Source: Calothrix sp. PCC 7507 (GTDB lineage: Bacteria; Cyanobacteriota; Cyanobacteriia; Cyanobacteriales; Nostocaceae). Taken from it: a DNA stretch of 64,000 nt. Positions 62,678 through 64,000 of the stretch are shown in pieces; positions within the stretch are counted from its first letter, which is position 1; every line of letters begins with the position of its first letter. The stretch covers positions 6,745,501 to 6,809,500 of the forward strand of contig NC_019682.1 of NCBI RefSeq assembly GCF_000316575.1, given 5' to 3'. The translations under genes were made by a program, and so were the position numbers. A model generated the notes under the pieces. That model was not told where the DNA came from. It did no database searches and was given only the letters and a program-made list of their open reading frames with translations.

Positions 62678-63007
62678 ACAGCACTTTTAGGAGTTTTTAC
62701 TAGCTTTTAAATCCAGAGTATTAATTGCATATTTAAAGCTACATTAGAAATACTGAGGCAGCGTATTTTTTTATTTGTTATGATTTCACAGTAAGCGTCA
62801 TTTAATTGATTAAACCTCTTACAAAGTAGATATTTTACCTACTTGTTTGGCGCATTTACAGTCAATCTTTGCTCTTGTAATCAAGAGAAAAAACTAAAAA
62901 AAATCCATAAAACTGAGGCGATTTAAGATTAATTAACCTTACCAGGGTGTCCGAATAACTACCAAAGCCAACGCCTCGTGACACAACATCAGCGAAATAG
63001 TTGAGCG
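62678..63007. other. Intergenic region before the hydrolase gene
   Basis: AT-rich sequence of 330 bases. It contains no open frame of note or clear repeat, and should hold the promoter for the downstream gene. Confidence 0.45.
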
Positions 63008-64000
63008 ATGATTAGTTCGTTTGGTAATTGGGCCAGCACCCTGAGAAAAAATTCGCTATCGCTGGTTCTTTCAATGCTGCTGCCAACATGTGGAATTAGT
63101 AATTCAGTACTGGCAGCAGAGCGAGTTCATGCATCTTATTCTGCTTTAGACCTTTCGATATCAGTCAATACTTTAGACAGCTATGCAACAACAGGTGTAA
63201 TTAAGGACGAATTAGCTGTTTATCAACAGTATTTACCACCACAGCAGCTTGAGGAATTACGGCGAATTTTAAGCACTCCTGTAAAAATTAGTCCGATTGT
63301 GGTTTCCCAATTTCTCCGCACACCACAAGGGGAGTTCCTACTGCGACGGTTAGCAGCAGTAATCCAAAACAAATCGCAGCAACCACAGCCAGGATTTGAT
63401 GCGTTACGATCGGCGCTAATTTTAGCCTCTGCGGAACCAGGAGGGCTAACGTTATTAAATTTGTTACGAAAGTATCCTACCAAGATTATTGACGTTGATT
63501 TAGCGCATTGCTTGGAAATAGCTGCAGAACTGGAAAAATTGGTGAATGAAACAAGCCTTGCGATCGCTGCAGTCACCAAAAAATCTCAGATAGAAGCGGC
63601 GATCGCTCCAGAGTCAATAAACTTTGCCAAATTGCCAGATTTACGGCTTCCAGGAACGTTTAAGCTGCAAAAACAGACACTGAAGCTGCTCGACTCGACA
63701 CGCAACAGATTATTGTTGACTGATATTTACATTCCTAATGTCGCAACTCCAGCACCTGTAATTGTGATTTCTCACGGTTTGGGTACAGACAGCAGTAACT
63801 TTCAATATTTAGCGACTCATCTAGCTTCCTATGGTTTTGTCGTCGTTGTTCCCACTCATCCAGGTAGCAACACTCAACAATTAAATGCCAAAGCTAGCCA
63901 AGTAGCAGAATCAAACGAATTTACAGACCGACCTTTAGATGTGAAATATATCCTAGATCAACTGGAAAAAAGTAACCAGTTTGATCCCCGGTGGAAAGGG
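63008..64000 (+). CDS. Alpha/beta hydrolase with N-terminal DUF1400 (3' end outside window)
   Basis: The first 331 residues are visible. A signal-like N-terminus (SLSLVLSMLLPTCGISNSVLAAERV) is followed by the DUF1400 helical region, about residues 40-190. Recognisable parts are SYSALDLSISVNTLDSYATTGVIKDELAVYQQYLP and FLRTPQGEFLLRRLAAVIQ. The alpha/beta-hydrolase core begins near residue 235: TDIYIPNVATPAPVIVISHGLGTDSSNFQYLATHLASYGFVVVVPTHPGSNT. SHGLGTD marks the oxyanion-hole loop. The nucleophile elbow lies beyond the window. Cyanobacterial proteins of this layout are secreted or periplasmic lipase/dienelactone-hydrolase-like enzymes of unknown substrate. The start is ATG 63008. Confidence 0.9.
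   Translation, partial: MISSFGNWASTLRKNSLSLVLSMLLPTCGISNSVLAAERVHASYSALDLSISVNTLDSYATTGVIKDELAVYQQYLPPQQLEELRRILSTPVKISPIVVSQFLRTPQGEFLLRRLAAVIQNKSQQPQPGFDALRSALILASAEPGGLTLLNLLRKYPTKIIDVDLAHCLEIAAELEKLVNETSLAIAAVTKKSQIEAAIAPESINFAKLPDLRLPGTFKLQKQTLKLLDSTRNRLLLTDIYIPNVATPAPVIVISHGLGTDSSNFQYLATHLASYGFVVVVPTHPGSNTQQLNAKASQVAESNEFTDRPLDVKYILDQLEKSNQFDPRWKG

Overview
The window looks like a chromosomal segment of a filamentous, probably heterocyst-forming cyanobacterium of the Nostoc/Anabaena/Trichormus group. The evidence is the very frequent HIP1 octamer GCGATCGC, the many heptameric tandem repeats (CCCCAGT/CCCCAAT, AACTGAT/AACTGTT, GTTGACG), and cyanobacterial markers such as Ftn2/ZipN, the ClpR-ClpP pair, the short cyanobacterial Hfq, DUF2808 and a cluster resembling RppA/RppB. 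The species is an inference; nothing here identifies it outright.

Layout. 0-10 kb: 5'-truncated-by-window ftsH, a secreted protein, gltX, tRNA-Asp, then a minus-strand operon-like row of two paralogous Ser/Thr kinases and a thioredoxin-fold protein, and a phytase/esterase-like exported protein. 10-20 kb: a metal-resistance island with an RND adaptor and permease, a His-rich lipoprotein, a CopM-like DUF305 protein, a DUF2808 protein and a two-component system. Two promoters in the island carry the same TTTCAT direct repeat. 20-36.5 kb: a RecB-like/RNase H-like nuclease, a PLP C-S lyase-like enzyme, Uma2, a glycosyltransferase-like protein, YjbQ, a TIR-FGE fusion gene, a Nif3 family protein, a beta-CASP hydrolase, a RhlE-type helicase, a J-domain protein and clpR-clpP. 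36.5-47.5 kb: tandem VWA proteins, VOC, GNAT, an Rpn family nuclease, PIN/TRAM, HemW, an orphan Phd antitoxin, MazEF, an apparently imported rifampin ADP-ribosyltransferase (arr) abutting a clan AA protease, dapF and hfq. 47.5-64 kb: a CPA2/Kef antiporter, a decayed caspase gene, a GT4 enzyme, an RnfD-like membrane protein with repeats inside its coding frame, DUF2330, ftn2, pdhA, an aldose epimerase, tRNA-Lys, a DMT permease and a partial alpha/beta hydrolase.

Most notable. The TIR-FGE gene (25800-27155) ends in a GC-rich segment in which 13 consecutive codons end in C, inside a C-type-lectin fold of the kind diversified by diversity-generating retroelements (DGRs). No reverse transcriptase or template repeat was found in the window, so if real it is a remote DGR target that couples a TIR NADase-like effector to a hypervariable binding face. 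Also notable: a four-copy MITE-like family of about 110 bp; heptamer repeats that supply C-termini or stop codons of several genes and extend one membrane-protein loop; a caspase pseudogene with the catalytic region deleted; and a DEAD-box helicase whose motif III SAT reads FAT.
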